From the NCBI RefSeq assembly GCF_015234585.1, contig NZ_JADFCM010000001.1:310001-374000 (forward strand): a stretch of DNA of 64,000 nt. Reading direction: 5' to 3'. The notes beneath the pieces are model-generated. The model did not search any database and was not told where the DNA came from. It saw only the letters and a program-made list of their open reading frames with translations. Positions 16,356-25,281 of this stretch are shown here, piece by piece. The stretch comes from Pseudalkalibacillus hwajinpoensis. GTDB lineage: Bacteria; Bacillota; Bacilli; Bacillales; Guptibacillaceae. Each line of letters begins with the position of its first letter. Within the stretch, counting starts at the first letter, position 1. The position numbers were made by a program, and so were the translations under genes.

Positions 16356-16390
16356 AACCATCCAATCGAGCCATCGATAGGGTGGTTTTT
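16356..16390 (+). terminator. Intrinsic terminator downstream of the dprA-like gene
   Basis: AACCATCC and GGGTGGTT (one T-G pair) form the outer stem, ATCGA and TCGAT the inner stem around GCCA, followed by TTTTTCTTT. It sits 130 bases after the dprA-like stop. Confidence 0.75.
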
Positions 16391-16400
16391 CTTTGTGATC

Positions 16401-16427
16401 AAAAACTAGTTCTTTAGACTAGTTTTT
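16401..16427 (+). terminator. Second hairpin downstream of the dprA-like gene
   Basis: Perfect arms AAAAACTAGT (16401-16410) and ACTAGTTTTT (16418-16427) with a 7-base loop. It has the A-tract/T-tract form of a bidirectional terminator. Confidence 0.65.
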
Positions 16428-16584
16428 GAGCAGAAAATGAAAGAGCAAAGAAAAATGAAATCTATCGTTATATATTAATTTCACCGTTTCTTTACAATGC
16501 GAAAGATTGAAGAAAGAGTTTTCTAGGAACAATTAGTGTCCCGTGAGCGCGGACAAAAGCAGCGAAAACAGCGGTTTTGTATGT

Positions 16585-16616
16585 GTAGGGGGTCAGGCTC
16601 GCGCCTGACCCCCTAC
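16585..16616. repeat. REP palindrome with GTAG foot
   Basis: The longest perfect copy: 14-base arms GTAGGGGGTCAGGC and GCCTGACCCCCTAC around TCGC. The outer GTAG/CTAC recalls the GTAG tetranucleotide that E. coli RAYT recognises next to its REPs. No second hairpin follows here. Confidence 0.85.
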
Positions 16617-16747
16617 CACAAAATGAAAGCGCCATCTAAATTTAGACAATTTACGCTATTTTTACACATCTGGGTCAAAAGTTATTGTATACTGACAATT
16701 GGTGGTATCATCACCAAAATTCGACTACATATCCGGGGGGATGAAAT

Positions 16748-19700
16748 TTGAAACGAAGGTCAACCAGTCGTTTTATTAGCTTTGCGCTAATATTCTCAAT
16801 GGTTCTTAGCTTTTTCGCGCTTCCTGTTTCTCAGTATGCTTCAGCAGCTGAAGACACATTTCAGGACTTAATCATTTCAGAATACATTGAAGGCGGGAGC
16901 TTCAACAAAGCGCTTGAACTTTACAATGGAACAGAAAATGAAATTGATTTAGCAAACTACACTCTTGAACTTTACTCCAATGGGGAGACCACTCCACAAT
17001 ATTCTTTACCATTAGAAGGTAAGCTTGCCGCTGGAGAAGTCTTTGTACTTGCCCACGAAAAATCCAATCAGTCAATTTTAGATCAGGCTGATGTAACAAA
17101 TCAATCCGTCGTTAATTTTAACGGAAATGATGTTGTTGTCCTCAAAAAAACAGACACTGTTATTGATTCTATTGGCCAAATTGGTTCAGCTGGCGATTTT
17201 GCGAAAGATATGACGCTTGTTCGTAAAGGTTCAGTTATATCTGGTGATACAGATACTACTGATGCAGTAGACATTACGAAAGAATGGACTCAATATGCAA
17301 AAGACACGACTGACTACCTCGGTGCCCACCAATCTGACGGCACAGCTCCAGACCCAGATCCAGAACCTATCGAACTCTCAACAATCACTGATGCTAGAAA
17401 AGTAGCAAACGGTACACAAGTGAAAATAAAAGGCATTGCCACAGCATCCTTTGAAACGGGTGGCCAAACGAACCTGTTTATCCAGGATGACACTGCTGCC
17501 ATTATTGTGCGTGCTGCAGGCATTACGGCTCAACCAGGTGATGAAGTAACCGTAGAAGGCGGCATGTCAGATTATTATGGCATGCAGCAAGTACAAACTA
17601 GTGCCTCTAATGTAGCCATCACAACGGAAGACAAAGGTATCCCGTCCCCTCAGTCACTCATATCCACTGATCTTTCCAAAGATAACGGTGAACAGCATGA
17701 AGCTGCATTCACACAATTTAATGATGTCACTGTTAAGTCAGTCGATGGCAATGGTAATTTCACTGCTGAAGACGCTTCAGGTGAATTTGTCATTAAACCA
17801 ACAAATAAGTCTCTACTTGAAGTAGGTAAAACCTATGAAATTCTTAAAGGTGTTATTGACTACAACTTTAACGAATACAAACTCGTACCTCGAAGCGCAG
17901 CTGACGTTATCGAAACAGCTTTCTCAGTAACGGCAAATCCTGCATCAGGATCTGTTATTGAAGGTACGATGGTGAAGCTTGCGACAGCAGAAGAAGGTGC
18001 GACGGTTCATTACACAACAGATAGTAGCGAACCGACAGCTGAAAGCACAGAATACACAGCGCCAATTGAACTAACTGAAGATACAACGATTAAAGCCGTA
18101 GCAGCCAAAGACAATAAATTAAGTGAAGTCGCCACTTTTGATTACACTGTTTTAAAGTCTGCTGATGGCATTAGCATTCACGATATTCAAGGTTCAGACC
18201 ACACTTCTCCTTATGAAGGAATGGCTGTTACGAAAATCGCTGGGATCGTTACGGCAAAAGACGGCAATAACGCCTTCTACATGCAAGAAGAAAATCCCGA
18301 CGATAGCAACGCCACTTCAGAAGGAATCTATGTTTATAAAAGCGGCGGCGCTGGCGTAAATGTTGGCGACAAAGTAGAAGTAGACGGTCAGGTGAAAGAG
18401 TATAAAGAAGGTGGTTATAGTGACGCGAAAGACCTTCTAACTACTCAAATTACTGCCTCTTCCATTACAGTTGCTTCTTCCGATAACACATTGCCAGAAG
18501 CGATCGTAATCGGAACAGACCGCACGCCTCCAACTGAAATCGTAGAAGATGACGAAATGAAATCTTTTGATCCTGAAACAGATGGATTGGACTTTTATGA
18601 AAGTCTTGAAGGAATGCTTATTGAGATTCCGGATGCAAACGTAACAGGGCCGGTGAAATACGATGAGCTTCCTGTATACGTGAACACAAGTGAAGATCAA
18701 CTTCTTACTCGTGCAAACGGACTGCTGCTTTCAGCAGAAGATCCAAACCCTGAACGTCTCTTAATTGACGTTGATGGTATTGATATTGATGTTAAAACTG
18801 GTGATCGTCTCGATGGCTCCGTCACTGGAATTGTGAGCTACGATTACAGTAATTTCAAAATCCGTCCAACGGGCACATTCCCATCCGTGATTGATGGTAA
18901 AACAGAACGTGAAGTAACGAAAATGGAGTCATCAGAAGGCGATCTAACTGTTGCTTCTTATAACATTGAAAACTACTATCCTGGTGTTGGGGAAGAGAAA
19001 ACAGGCAAAATTGCTGAATCGATTGTAAAGAACATGAAAACACCAGATATCGTTGGTTTAGTCGAAGTACAAGATAACAATGGTCCTACAGATGACGGCA
19101 CGACAAGTGCAAACGAATCTTATGAAGCGATTATTCAAGCGATTGAAGAAGCAGGCGGCCCAACATACAAGTTTACTGAAATCGCACCTGAGGATAAAAC
19201 AGATGGCGGACAGCCTGGTGGAAATATTCGCGTTGGGTTCATCTATAATCCTGATCGCGTTAATTTCTCTGAGAAGAAATCTGGTGATGCAACAACTTCA
19301 GTTGGCGTCGATGAAAACGGACTAACGCTTAATCCTGGACGCATTGATCCAACAAATGAAGCATTTGAAGATTCCCGTAAATCACTTGCAGCTGAGTTTG
19401 AATTTAATGGTGAAAAAGTGGTGGTTGTAGCGAACCATTTTAATTCAAAAGGCGGAGATGGCGCACTATTTGGCGCTGAGCATCCTGTTGTATTAGGAAG
19501 TGAAGTACAGCGTGTGAAACAGGCGTCCATCTTAAACAATTTCGTAAATGACGTCGTGACGAACATGGATAATGGCAAGGTTGTTGTCCTAGGTGACTTG
19601 AATGACTTTGAATTCTCAAAGCCCATTCAAACGCTTGAAGGCGACGTACTAACGAATATGGTCAAAAAGCTTCCAACAGAGCAACGCTACTCCTACAACT

Positions 19701-20728
19701 ATCAAGGAAATGCGCAGGTGCTCGATCATATTCTCGTATCGAACAATCTAGCAAACCGTACGATGATTGATAGCATTAACATTAACTCTGATTTTAGTGA
19801 AGCAGATGGCCGCGCAAGTGACCATGATCCAATGCTCGTTAAGATTCAAATGGAAAACAATGTAGATCGTACTTCAGGAGAAACACGTTACGAAACAGCA
19901 GTAGAAATTTCGAAAAAAGGATGGGAAAGTGCTGACACAGTAGTGATTGCAAGAGGCGATGAGTTCCCGGATGCACTTGCAGGAGCACCGCTTGCGTACA
20001 AATATGATGCACCGATTCTTTTAACTGAACAGAATAAGCTAAATCCAGCTGTGAAGAAAGAAATCGAACGTTTAGGCGCGAAAAAAGCGATCATCCTTGG
20101 CGGTACATCAGCGATTTCTTCATACACGGAATATGAACTAAAAGGTCTTGGTCTAAGAGTAGATCGTATCGGAGGAGAAACGCGTTACGAAACAGCTGTG
20201 AACATTGCAGCGAAGCTTGATGGGACGCCTGAAAAATCGATTCTGGCGAATGCCTTTAACTTCCCAGATGCCCTATCTGTTGCGTCTTATGCAGCCAAAA
20301 ATGGCTATCCAATCGTACTAACGGATAACGACAAGCTTCCTGCTGTGTCGAAGAAAATATTAAACACAACAGACGAGCAAATTGTCGTTGGTGGAAAAAG
20401 TGCAATCAGTGAAAAAGTTGTAGACAGTCTTTCCAATGCCGTTCGAATTAGCGGAGATGACCGCTATGCAACATCAGCAACGATCGCAACCGCTCTAACA
20501 CCAGATGCAGACACAGCTATAGTAGCAACAGGAATGAAGTTTGCTGATGCGCTTGCTGGTTCAGTTCTTGCTGCGAAAGAAGATGCAGCGATCCTGCTCG
20601 TTAAGAAAGATAAGGTTCCAGAGAAAATTGCTGAAGCCATTAACGAAAATGACATGCACAACTTCCACATCCTTGGTGGCACGAATGCTATTAGCGACGA
20701 CGTAATGAATGAACTAAAGAACAACTAA
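16748..20728 (+). CDS. Secreted cell-wall-bound nuclease (EEP domain, CWB2 repeats)
   Basis: This 1326-residue exported protein resembles large extracellular nucleases of the ExeM/YhcR kind. It has a signal peptide (1-32), a lamin-tail domain (about 38-150), an OB-fold (about 215-315), a chitobiase-like C-terminal domain (about 392-475), a further OB-like region, an endonuclease/exonuclease/phosphatase domain (about 732-1035) and three CWB2 repeats (1040-1326). EEP motifs are ASYNIENYYPG, VGLVEVQDNNG, ANHFNSKGGDG, VLGDLNDFEFS and SDHDPMLVKI, which supply the metal-binding Asn, Glu, Asp and His residues. The start is a TTG, 7 bases after GGGGGG. It probably degrades extracellular DNA at the cell surface, next to the 5'-nucleotidase encoded downstream. 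Confidence 0.88.
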   Translation: MKRRSTSRFISFALIFSMVLSFFALPVSQYASAAEDTFQDLIISEYIEGGSFNKALELYNGTENEIDLANYTLELYSNGETTPQYSLPLEGKLAAGEVFVLAHEKSNQSILDQADVTNQSVVNFNGNDVVVLKKTDTVIDSIGQIGSAGDFAKDMTLVRKGSVISGDTDTTDAVDITKEWTQYAKDTTDYLGAHQSDGTAPDPDPEPIELSTITDARKVANGTQVKIKGIATASFETGGQTNLFIQDDTAAIIVRAAGITAQPGDEVTVEGGMSDYYGMQQVQTSASNVAITTEDKGIPSPQSLISTDLSKDNGEQHEAAFTQFNDVTVKSVDGNGNFTAEDASGEFVIKPTNKSLLEVGKTYEILKGVIDYNFNEYKLVPRSAADVIETAFSVTANPASGSVIEGTMVKLATAEEGATVHYTTDSSEPTAESTEYTAPIELTEDTTIKAVAAKDNKLSEVATFDYTVLKSADGISIHDIQGSDHTSPYEGMAVTKIAGIVTAKDGNNAFYMQEENPDDSNATSEGIYVYKSGGAGVNVGDKVEVDGQVKEYKEGGYSDAKDLLTTQITASSITVASSDNTLPEAIVIGTDRTPPTEIVEDDEMKSFDPETDGLDFYESLEGMLIEIPDANVTGPVKYDELPVYVNTSEDQLLTRANGLLLSAEDPNPERLLIDVDGIDIDVKTGDRLDGSVTGIVSYDYSNFKIRPTGTFPSVIDGKTEREVTKMESSEGDLTVASYNIENYYPGVGEEKTGKIAESIVKNMKTPDIVGLVEVQDNNGPTDDGTTSANESYEAIIQAIEEAGGPTYKFTEIAPEDKTDGGQPGGNIRVGFIYNPDRVNFSEKKSGDATTSVGVDENGLTLNPGRIDPTNEAFEDSRKSLAAEFEFNGEKVVVVANHFNSKGGDGALFGAEHPVVLGSEVQRVKQASILNNFVNDVVTNMDNGKVVVLGDLNDFEFSKPIQTLEGDVLTNMVKKLPTEQRYSYNYQGNAQVLDHILVSNNLANRTMIDSININSDFSEADGRASDHDPMLVKIQMENNVDRTSGETRYETAVEISKKGWESADTVVIARGDEFPDALAGAPLAYKYDAPILLTEQNKLNPAVKKEIERLGAKKAIILGGTSAISSYTEYELKGLGLRVDRIGGETRYETAVNIAAKLDGTPEKSILANAFNFPDALSVASYAAKNGYPIVLTDNDKLPAVSKKILNTTDEQIVVGGKSAISEKVVDSLSNAVRISGDDRYATSATIATALTPDADTAIVATGMKFADALAGSVLAAKEDAAILLVKKDKVPEKIAEAINENDMHNFHILGGTNAISDDVMNELKNN

Positions 20729-20737
20729 AGTGGGAAA

Positions 20738-20767
20738 AAGGCGGGCATTCTCCGCCTTCTCCTTTTC
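20738..20767 (+). terminator. Terminator after the nuclease gene
   Basis: AAGGCGG and CCGCCTT form a 7-base stem around GCATTCT, followed by the T-rich CTCCTTTTC. It begins 9 bases after the stop. Confidence 0.8.
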
Positions 20768-20846
20768 TATGAAACTAGTTATAAAGTAATGTTTTGAATA
20801 TGTTAACTATTGTGACAAAAAGGACCATTCACCTAGTAGTCTAGTA

Positions 20847-20852
20847 TATAAT
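20847..20852 (+). promoter_or_regulatory. Possible -10 element of the 5'-nucleotidase gene
   Basis: TATAAT at 20847-20852 lies 60 bases before the start codon at 20912. I could not find a well-spaced -35 hexamer, so it is offered only as a likely promoter position. Confidence 0.35.
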
Positions 20853-20911
20853 GAAAATCGCGGAGACATTCCGACAAAATTTGAGTTTTCGAAAGGGAAG
20901 GGATTACGTAC

Positions 20912-23362
20912 ATGAATATGAAAAAACCTCTTTTCGGCGTTCTATCAACAGCGGCATTAGCAATGGGAATTGCAGCAGCTTCACCGTCCACACCTGTAGA
21001 GGCGGCAGCGGGCGATTTTGATCTTACAATTATGCATACAAATGATACACATGCGCATCTAGATAATGCTCCAAAAAGAGTAACAGCTGTAGAAGAAATT
21101 CGTGCAGCTCGCGCCAATACAATTTTATTAGATGCTGGTGATGTTTTCTCTGGTACACTTTTCTTCAATAAATATAAAGGTCTCGCAGACGTACAATTTA
21201 TGAACATGATGAAATACGATGCGATGGTACCGGGTAACCACGAATTTGATGAAGGTCCAAAGACGTTCTCTGAGTTCGTCAAGCAAACGAAATTCCCGAT
21301 CGTAAGCTCAAATATTGATTACAGCAAAGATCCTTATCTTAGCCCTCTATATAAAAATGAAATGGCGATGACTGGTGATGATGGTACCATCTATCCAGCC
21401 GTTATCCTTGATGTAAACGGTGAAGAAGTGGGTGTGTTCGGTCTAACGATTGAATCAACAGATGAGTTATCAAGCCCCGGCGAAACGATTTCCTTCCAAA
21501 ATCATCAGGAGCAAGCTGAAAAGATGATTAAAATGTTCGAGGATAAAGGCGTAAACAAAATCGTAGCCCTTACTCACCTCGGAAAAGCGGTTGAAGTTGA
21601 ACTAGCTAAATCAGTAGAAGGCATCGACGTTGTTGTTGGTGGTCATAGCCACACAACAATTGAAGAAGCGGTTGTAGTTGATACATTTGAAGATCCAACT
21701 CTAGTTGTACAAGCAAATGAATATAGCAATTTCTTAGGTGATCTTGAAGTGACGTTTAACGAAGAAGGCGTGCTAACTGATTGGGATAATGAACTTCTTG
21801 ATTTGGGTAGTAAAAGTAAGTTCGAGCCTAACGCAGAAGCAAAAGCTCTCTATGATGAACTGAAAAAACCACTCGAGGAAATTGAGAAAGAAGTAGTCGG
21901 TCAATCTGACGTTTATCTTAATGGAAAACGTGCATCTGTAAGAACAGGTGAAACGAATCTAGGAAACTTAATTACAGACGGCATGCTTTACAAAGCTCAG
22001 CAGTTTACTGATGCAACAATCGCAATCACGAACGGCGGAGGAATCCGTGAATCAATCGATGAAGGTCCAATTACGTTAGGAGAAGTTCTCACAACGATGC
22101 CATTCGGTAACAACCTCGTCACGCTTGATATGACTGGTGCAGAAATCATTGATTCATTGGAGCATGGGGTAAGCGGGGTCGAAACTCAGGAAGGTCGCTT
22201 TGCTCAAGTAGCCGGGCTTCGGTATTCCTTTGATAAAGATCTTCCTTCTGGTGAACGAATTCTAGATGTAAATGTGAAAACAGAAAACGGCTATGAAGAT
22301 ATTGACCCAGAAGGGACTTACACTGTTGCAACTAACGCATATATCGCTCAAGGTGGCGACGGATACGATGCAATGGGTGAAGCTGCCGCTGACGGTCGTA
22401 TGAACGAACTTTTCTTCGTAGACTTTGAAGTATTTACAGAGTATCTCGATGAAATTGGAACGGTTAAAGCGAAAGACGAAGCACGTATCGCTGAAGCAGA
22501 TGCTGAGCGTATCCAGGGTGAAACGCGCTATGAAACGTCTGTGAAAATTTCGCAAGAAGGCTGGGAGACTGCAGATACGGTTGTTCTCGCACGTGGCGAT
22601 TCCTTCCCGGATGCACTAGCAGGAGCACCACTTGCTTATAAATACGATGCGCCAATTCTTTTAACAGAAAGCGGATCACTGAATAAAATGGCGAAAGAAG
22701 AAATTGCACGTCTTGGTGCGAAAGATGTCATTATCCTTGGTGGCACAAGTGCGGTAAGCAATTACGTGAAATTCCAGCTTGAAGGTATGGGAATTGAAGT
22801 TGAGCGTATTGCAGGGGACAACCGATTCGATACAGCTGCAAACATTGCAGCGCGTCTTGGCGGATCTCCAAATAAAGCGATTGTAGCAAACGGCATGAAC
22901 TTCCCGGATGCTCTTGCAATTGCGCCATACGCTGCACAGAAAGGTTATCCAATTCTTTTAACAGAAGCGGATGAAATTCCATCAGCAACTAGCAATGCGC
23001 TTAAAGGCATTGATGGATCGATCATCGTTGGTGGCGAAACAGCTGTTAACGGTAAGCTCGATGCGAAGCTACATGCTGAAGATCGCTATGCAGGGGACAA
23101 TCGTTTCGGTACAGCGGCTGATATTGCTACAAATCTTAACCCTTCAGCACGTGTTTACGTTTCCACTGGCATGAACTTTGCTGATGCCCTTTCAGGATCT
23201 GTTCTGGCAGCGAAACAAAATGCTGCAATGCTATTAGTGAAGCCGAATATGCTTCCGAAAGAAACAACAGAAGCAATCGAGGACATGGAAGCTTATGACT
23301 TTAACGTTCTTGGTGGAGAGAATGCTGTAAGTAACGACATTTTAGATCAGCTCAAAAAGTAA
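20912..23362 (+). CDS. Cell-wall-bound 5'-nucleotidase/cyclic phosphodiesterase (UshA-like, CWB2)
   Basis: This 816-residue protein has a signal peptide (1-30, ending VEAAA), a calcineurin-like metallophosphatase domain, a 5_nucleotid_C substrate-binding domain (about 325-500) and three CWB2 repeats (531-816). The dimetal site is complete: MHTNDTHAH, LDAGDVFSG, VPGNHEFDEG, ALTHLG and GGHSHT. The C-terminal domain shows ETNLGNLITDGML and NGGGIRESIDEGPITLGEV. It would remove phosphate from nucleotides, or open 2',3'-cyclic nucleotides, outside the membrane while staying attached to the wall. Its position after the nuclease suggests sequential breakdown of extracellular DNA for phosphate and nucleosides. 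Confidence 0.9.
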   Translation: MNMKKPLFGVLSTAALAMGIAAASPSTPVEAAAGDFDLTIMHTNDTHAHLDNAPKRVTAVEEIRAARANTILLDAGDVFSGTLFFNKYKGLADVQFMNMMKYDAMVPGNHEFDEGPKTFSEFVKQTKFPIVSSNIDYSKDPYLSPLYKNEMAMTGDDGTIYPAVILDVNGEEVGVFGLTIESTDELSSPGETISFQNHQEQAEKMIKMFEDKGVNKIVALTHLGKAVEVELAKSVEGIDVVVGGHSHTTIEEAVVVDTFEDPTLVVQANEYSNFLGDLEVTFNEEGVLTDWDNELLDLGSKSKFEPNAEAKALYDELKKPLEEIEKEVVGQSDVYLNGKRASVRTGETNLGNLITDGMLYKAQQFTDATIAITNGGGIRESIDEGPITLGEVLTTMPFGNNLVTLDMTGAEIIDSLEHGVSGVETQEGRFAQVAGLRYSFDKDLPSGERILDVNVKTENGYEDIDPEGTYTVATNAYIAQGGDGYDAMGEAAADGRMNELFFVDFEVFTEYLDEIGTVKAKDEARIAEADAERIQGETRYETSVKISQEGWETADTVVLARGDSFPDALAGAPLAYKYDAPILLTESGSLNKMAKEEIARLGAKDVIILGGTSAVSNYVKFQLEGMGIEVERIAGDNRFDTAANIAARLGGSPNKAIVANGMNFPDALAIAPYAAQKGYPILLTEADEIPSATSNALKGIDGSIIVGGETAVNGKLDAKLHAEDRYAGDNRFGTAADIATNLNPSARVYVSTGMNFADALSGSVLAAKQNAAMLLVKPNMLPKETTEAIEDMEAYDFNVLGGENAVSNDILDQLKK

Positions 23363-23375
23363 TTCATTTATTACG

Positions 23376-23405
23376 AAAGCGCGGGGAACGTGTCCCGCGC
23401 TTTTT
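23376..23405 (+). terminator. Terminator after the 5'-nucleotidase gene
   Basis: AAAGCGCGGG (23376-23385) pairs perfectly with CCCGCGCTTT (23394-23403), followed by T. Confidence 0.85.
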
Positions 23406-23502
23406 GATATTTATTTTATGAATAGGCAGGTATTGAAGAAAGGAAAGCTAATTGTATACGTAACGATTCGTTATAACGAATTATTTTTGGGGAGGGTTCT
23501 GA

Positions 23503-25131
23503 TTGAAGAGGTCGGGAAAGCGAAAAATCAGTCCGCTGTTGCTATTGATTCTCGTGATCACCATGCTTATGCCGTCTCAAGCGTTCGCCACTGCAAGTCT
23601 CGATGAAGAAAAAAATAATGTCTATTATGCTGCCCTTGGTGATTCACTCGCGGCTGGCGTCATGTCAAACAATACTCTTGGTTTGAGTTACGCCGACTAC
23701 ATAGCTCAGGATCTAGAGCGCGTAGGTTTATTAGGAAGCTTTGAGAAACCTTTTGCGGTGCCTGGAGCGACTTCTAAAGATTTGTTGAACGCTTTGATGG
23801 ATCGTGATATACAAGTTAAGATCGCCTCCAAAAATATGATAACGATTACGATCGGTGCGAACGATTTTCTTCAAGTACTCGGTTCGGAACCGGAACGATT
23901 GAAGAACCCAGAAGAAGTCAAAAAGATTATCACTGAGCTATCGGAAAATTACGCTGCTATTATGGGAATTATAAGGAGTGTGAATGCGTCCGCGGATGTT
24001 TATTTAATGGGATACTACAATGGTTTTTACGCATTCCCTGAGGCAGAACAGCGTTCGCTCGTTGAACTGACAAAGACGGTGAATGGGATCATTAAGCAGA
24101 TCGCGTCCGATTCATTCAGCCACTACGTTCCCACCTATGATGCCATTTCAACGGATTATGCAACCTATTTGCCAAATCCTAAAAACGTTCATCCATCGGC
24201 AGCAGGTTACATGGCGATCGCCGATGAATTTTGGAAGCAAGTGAAATTGAATTTGCCAACAAATGTTGATAGAATCGCTGGAGCTAATCGGTATGAGACA
24301 GCGGTGAAAATTTCGCAAGAAGGGTGGAAGCAAAGCGCGCAAGGAGTTGTGATAGCAAGAGGTGATGATTTTCCTGATGCGTTAGCTGGTGCCCCGCTTG
24401 CCTATGATTTAAATTCACCCATTTTATTAACACACTCTGACGGTCTTGATCAAATTGTAAAGGATGAGATTGAACGACTCGACCCAGATTTCGCCATACT
24501 TCTTGGAGGAGAGAAGGCTCTTTCCAAAGATGTTGAAGATGAATTAGGCAAGATGAAGATTCCAGTCGAACGAATAGCAGGAGCGGATCGCTATGAAACA
24601 GCTGCAATGATAGCGGTGAGTCTTCCTCCATCAAATAAAGCTGTTATTGCGAACGGTATGAAATTTCCAGATGCTCTTGCAATTGCTTCTTACGCAGCGG
24701 AAAATACGTATCCTATCTTGCTAGCAAAACAGAATGAGCTCCCAGAAGACACGGCCCAAATTCTCAAACAATATCCTGAGAGCATTGCCGTGGGCGGTAC
24801 GGCTGTTATTTCGGAAAGCCTTTTCGAAAAGTTACCAAAAGCAAAGCGATACGGGGGTAAGAATCGTTATGAAACAGCTTCAATTATTGGAATGGAATTA
24901 AATCCATCGCATAAGGCTTTTGTCTCAACGGGTCTTGAATTTGCAGATGCGCTAACAGGAAGTGTTCTTGCTGCCAAAAGGGACAGTAGTTTTTTGTTAG
25001 TAGATCCATATAACATGCAGGATGCGGTCATTGAAGCAAAAGAAAAGTTAGGCATCTATCATTTTACGATTCTAGGAGGTCCGAAAGCAGTTAGTCCTTC
25101 CATTGAAAGGGAGCTTATTGGAATTGAATAG
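23503..25131 (+). CDS. Cell-wall-bound SGNH/GDSL hydrolase with CWB2 repeats
   Basis: This 542-residue secreted esterase-like enzyme has a signal peptide (1-31), an SGNH hydrolase domain (about 38-250) and three CWB2 repeats (255-542). Catalytic Ser48 is in ALGDSLAAG, the oxyanion residues in the Gly of block II and in GANDF, and the catalytic His230 in NVHPSAAGY. The usual Asp three residues before this His is Lys227, a variation shared, as I recall, with some YpmR-like Bacillus proteins. The start is a TTG after GGGGAGGG. Substrates could be lipids, acylated glycans or peptidoglycan O-acetyl groups; the sequence does not decide. Confidence 0.86.
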   Translation: MKRSGKRKISPLLLLILVITMLMPSQAFATASLDEEKNNVYYAALGDSLAAGVMSNNTLGLSYADYIAQDLERVGLLGSFEKPFAVPGATSKDLLNALMDRDIQVKIASKNMITITIGANDFLQVLGSEPERLKNPEEVKKIITELSENYAAIMGIIRSVNASADVYLMGYYNGFYAFPEAEQRSLVELTKTVNGIIKQIASDSFSHYVPTYDAISTDYATYLPNPKNVHPSAAGYMAIADEFWKQVKLNLPTNVDRIAGANRYETAVKISQEGWKQSAQGVVIARGDDFPDALAGAPLAYDLNSPILLTHSDGLDQIVKDEIERLDPDFAILLGGEKALSKDVEDELGKMKIPVERIAGADRYETAAMIAVSLPPSNKAVIANGMKFPDALAIASYAAENTYPILLAKQNELPEDTAQILKQYPESIAVGGTAVISESLFEKLPKAKRYGGKNRYETASIIGMELNPSHKAFVSTGLEFADALTGSVLAAKRDSSFLLVDPYNMQDAVIEAKEKLGIYHFTILGGPKAVSPSIERELIGIE

Positions 25132-25148
25132 TCGAATAATTATTTCTG

Positions 25149-25179
25149 AGGGATCAGCTTACGAGCTGGTCCCTTTTGT
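25149..25179 (+). terminator. Terminator after the GDSL hydrolase gene
   Basis: AGGGATCAGCT and AGCTGGTCCCT form an 11-base stem with one T-G pair around TACG, followed by TTTTG. Confidence 0.8.
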
Positions 25180-25281
25180 TACCGAAAATTGCAGAATTAT
25201 GGCAATTTTTTACTCGCTAATGGTAGACTTGTAGAGTATAAAATCTACTGAAACACTTTGGTCAACTATAGGGGGAGCAGG

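Larger units (their letters stand above)
16227..16747. other. Intergenic region between dprA-like gene and nuclease gene
   Basis: This 521-base stretch has no convincing gene. It contains a possibly structured segment (16227-16355), two terminator-like hairpins (16356-16390 and 16401-16427), a perfect REP palindrome (16585-16616) and the leader of the nuclease gene. An open frame at 16536-16751 crosses the REP and is judged spurious. Confidence 0.6.
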
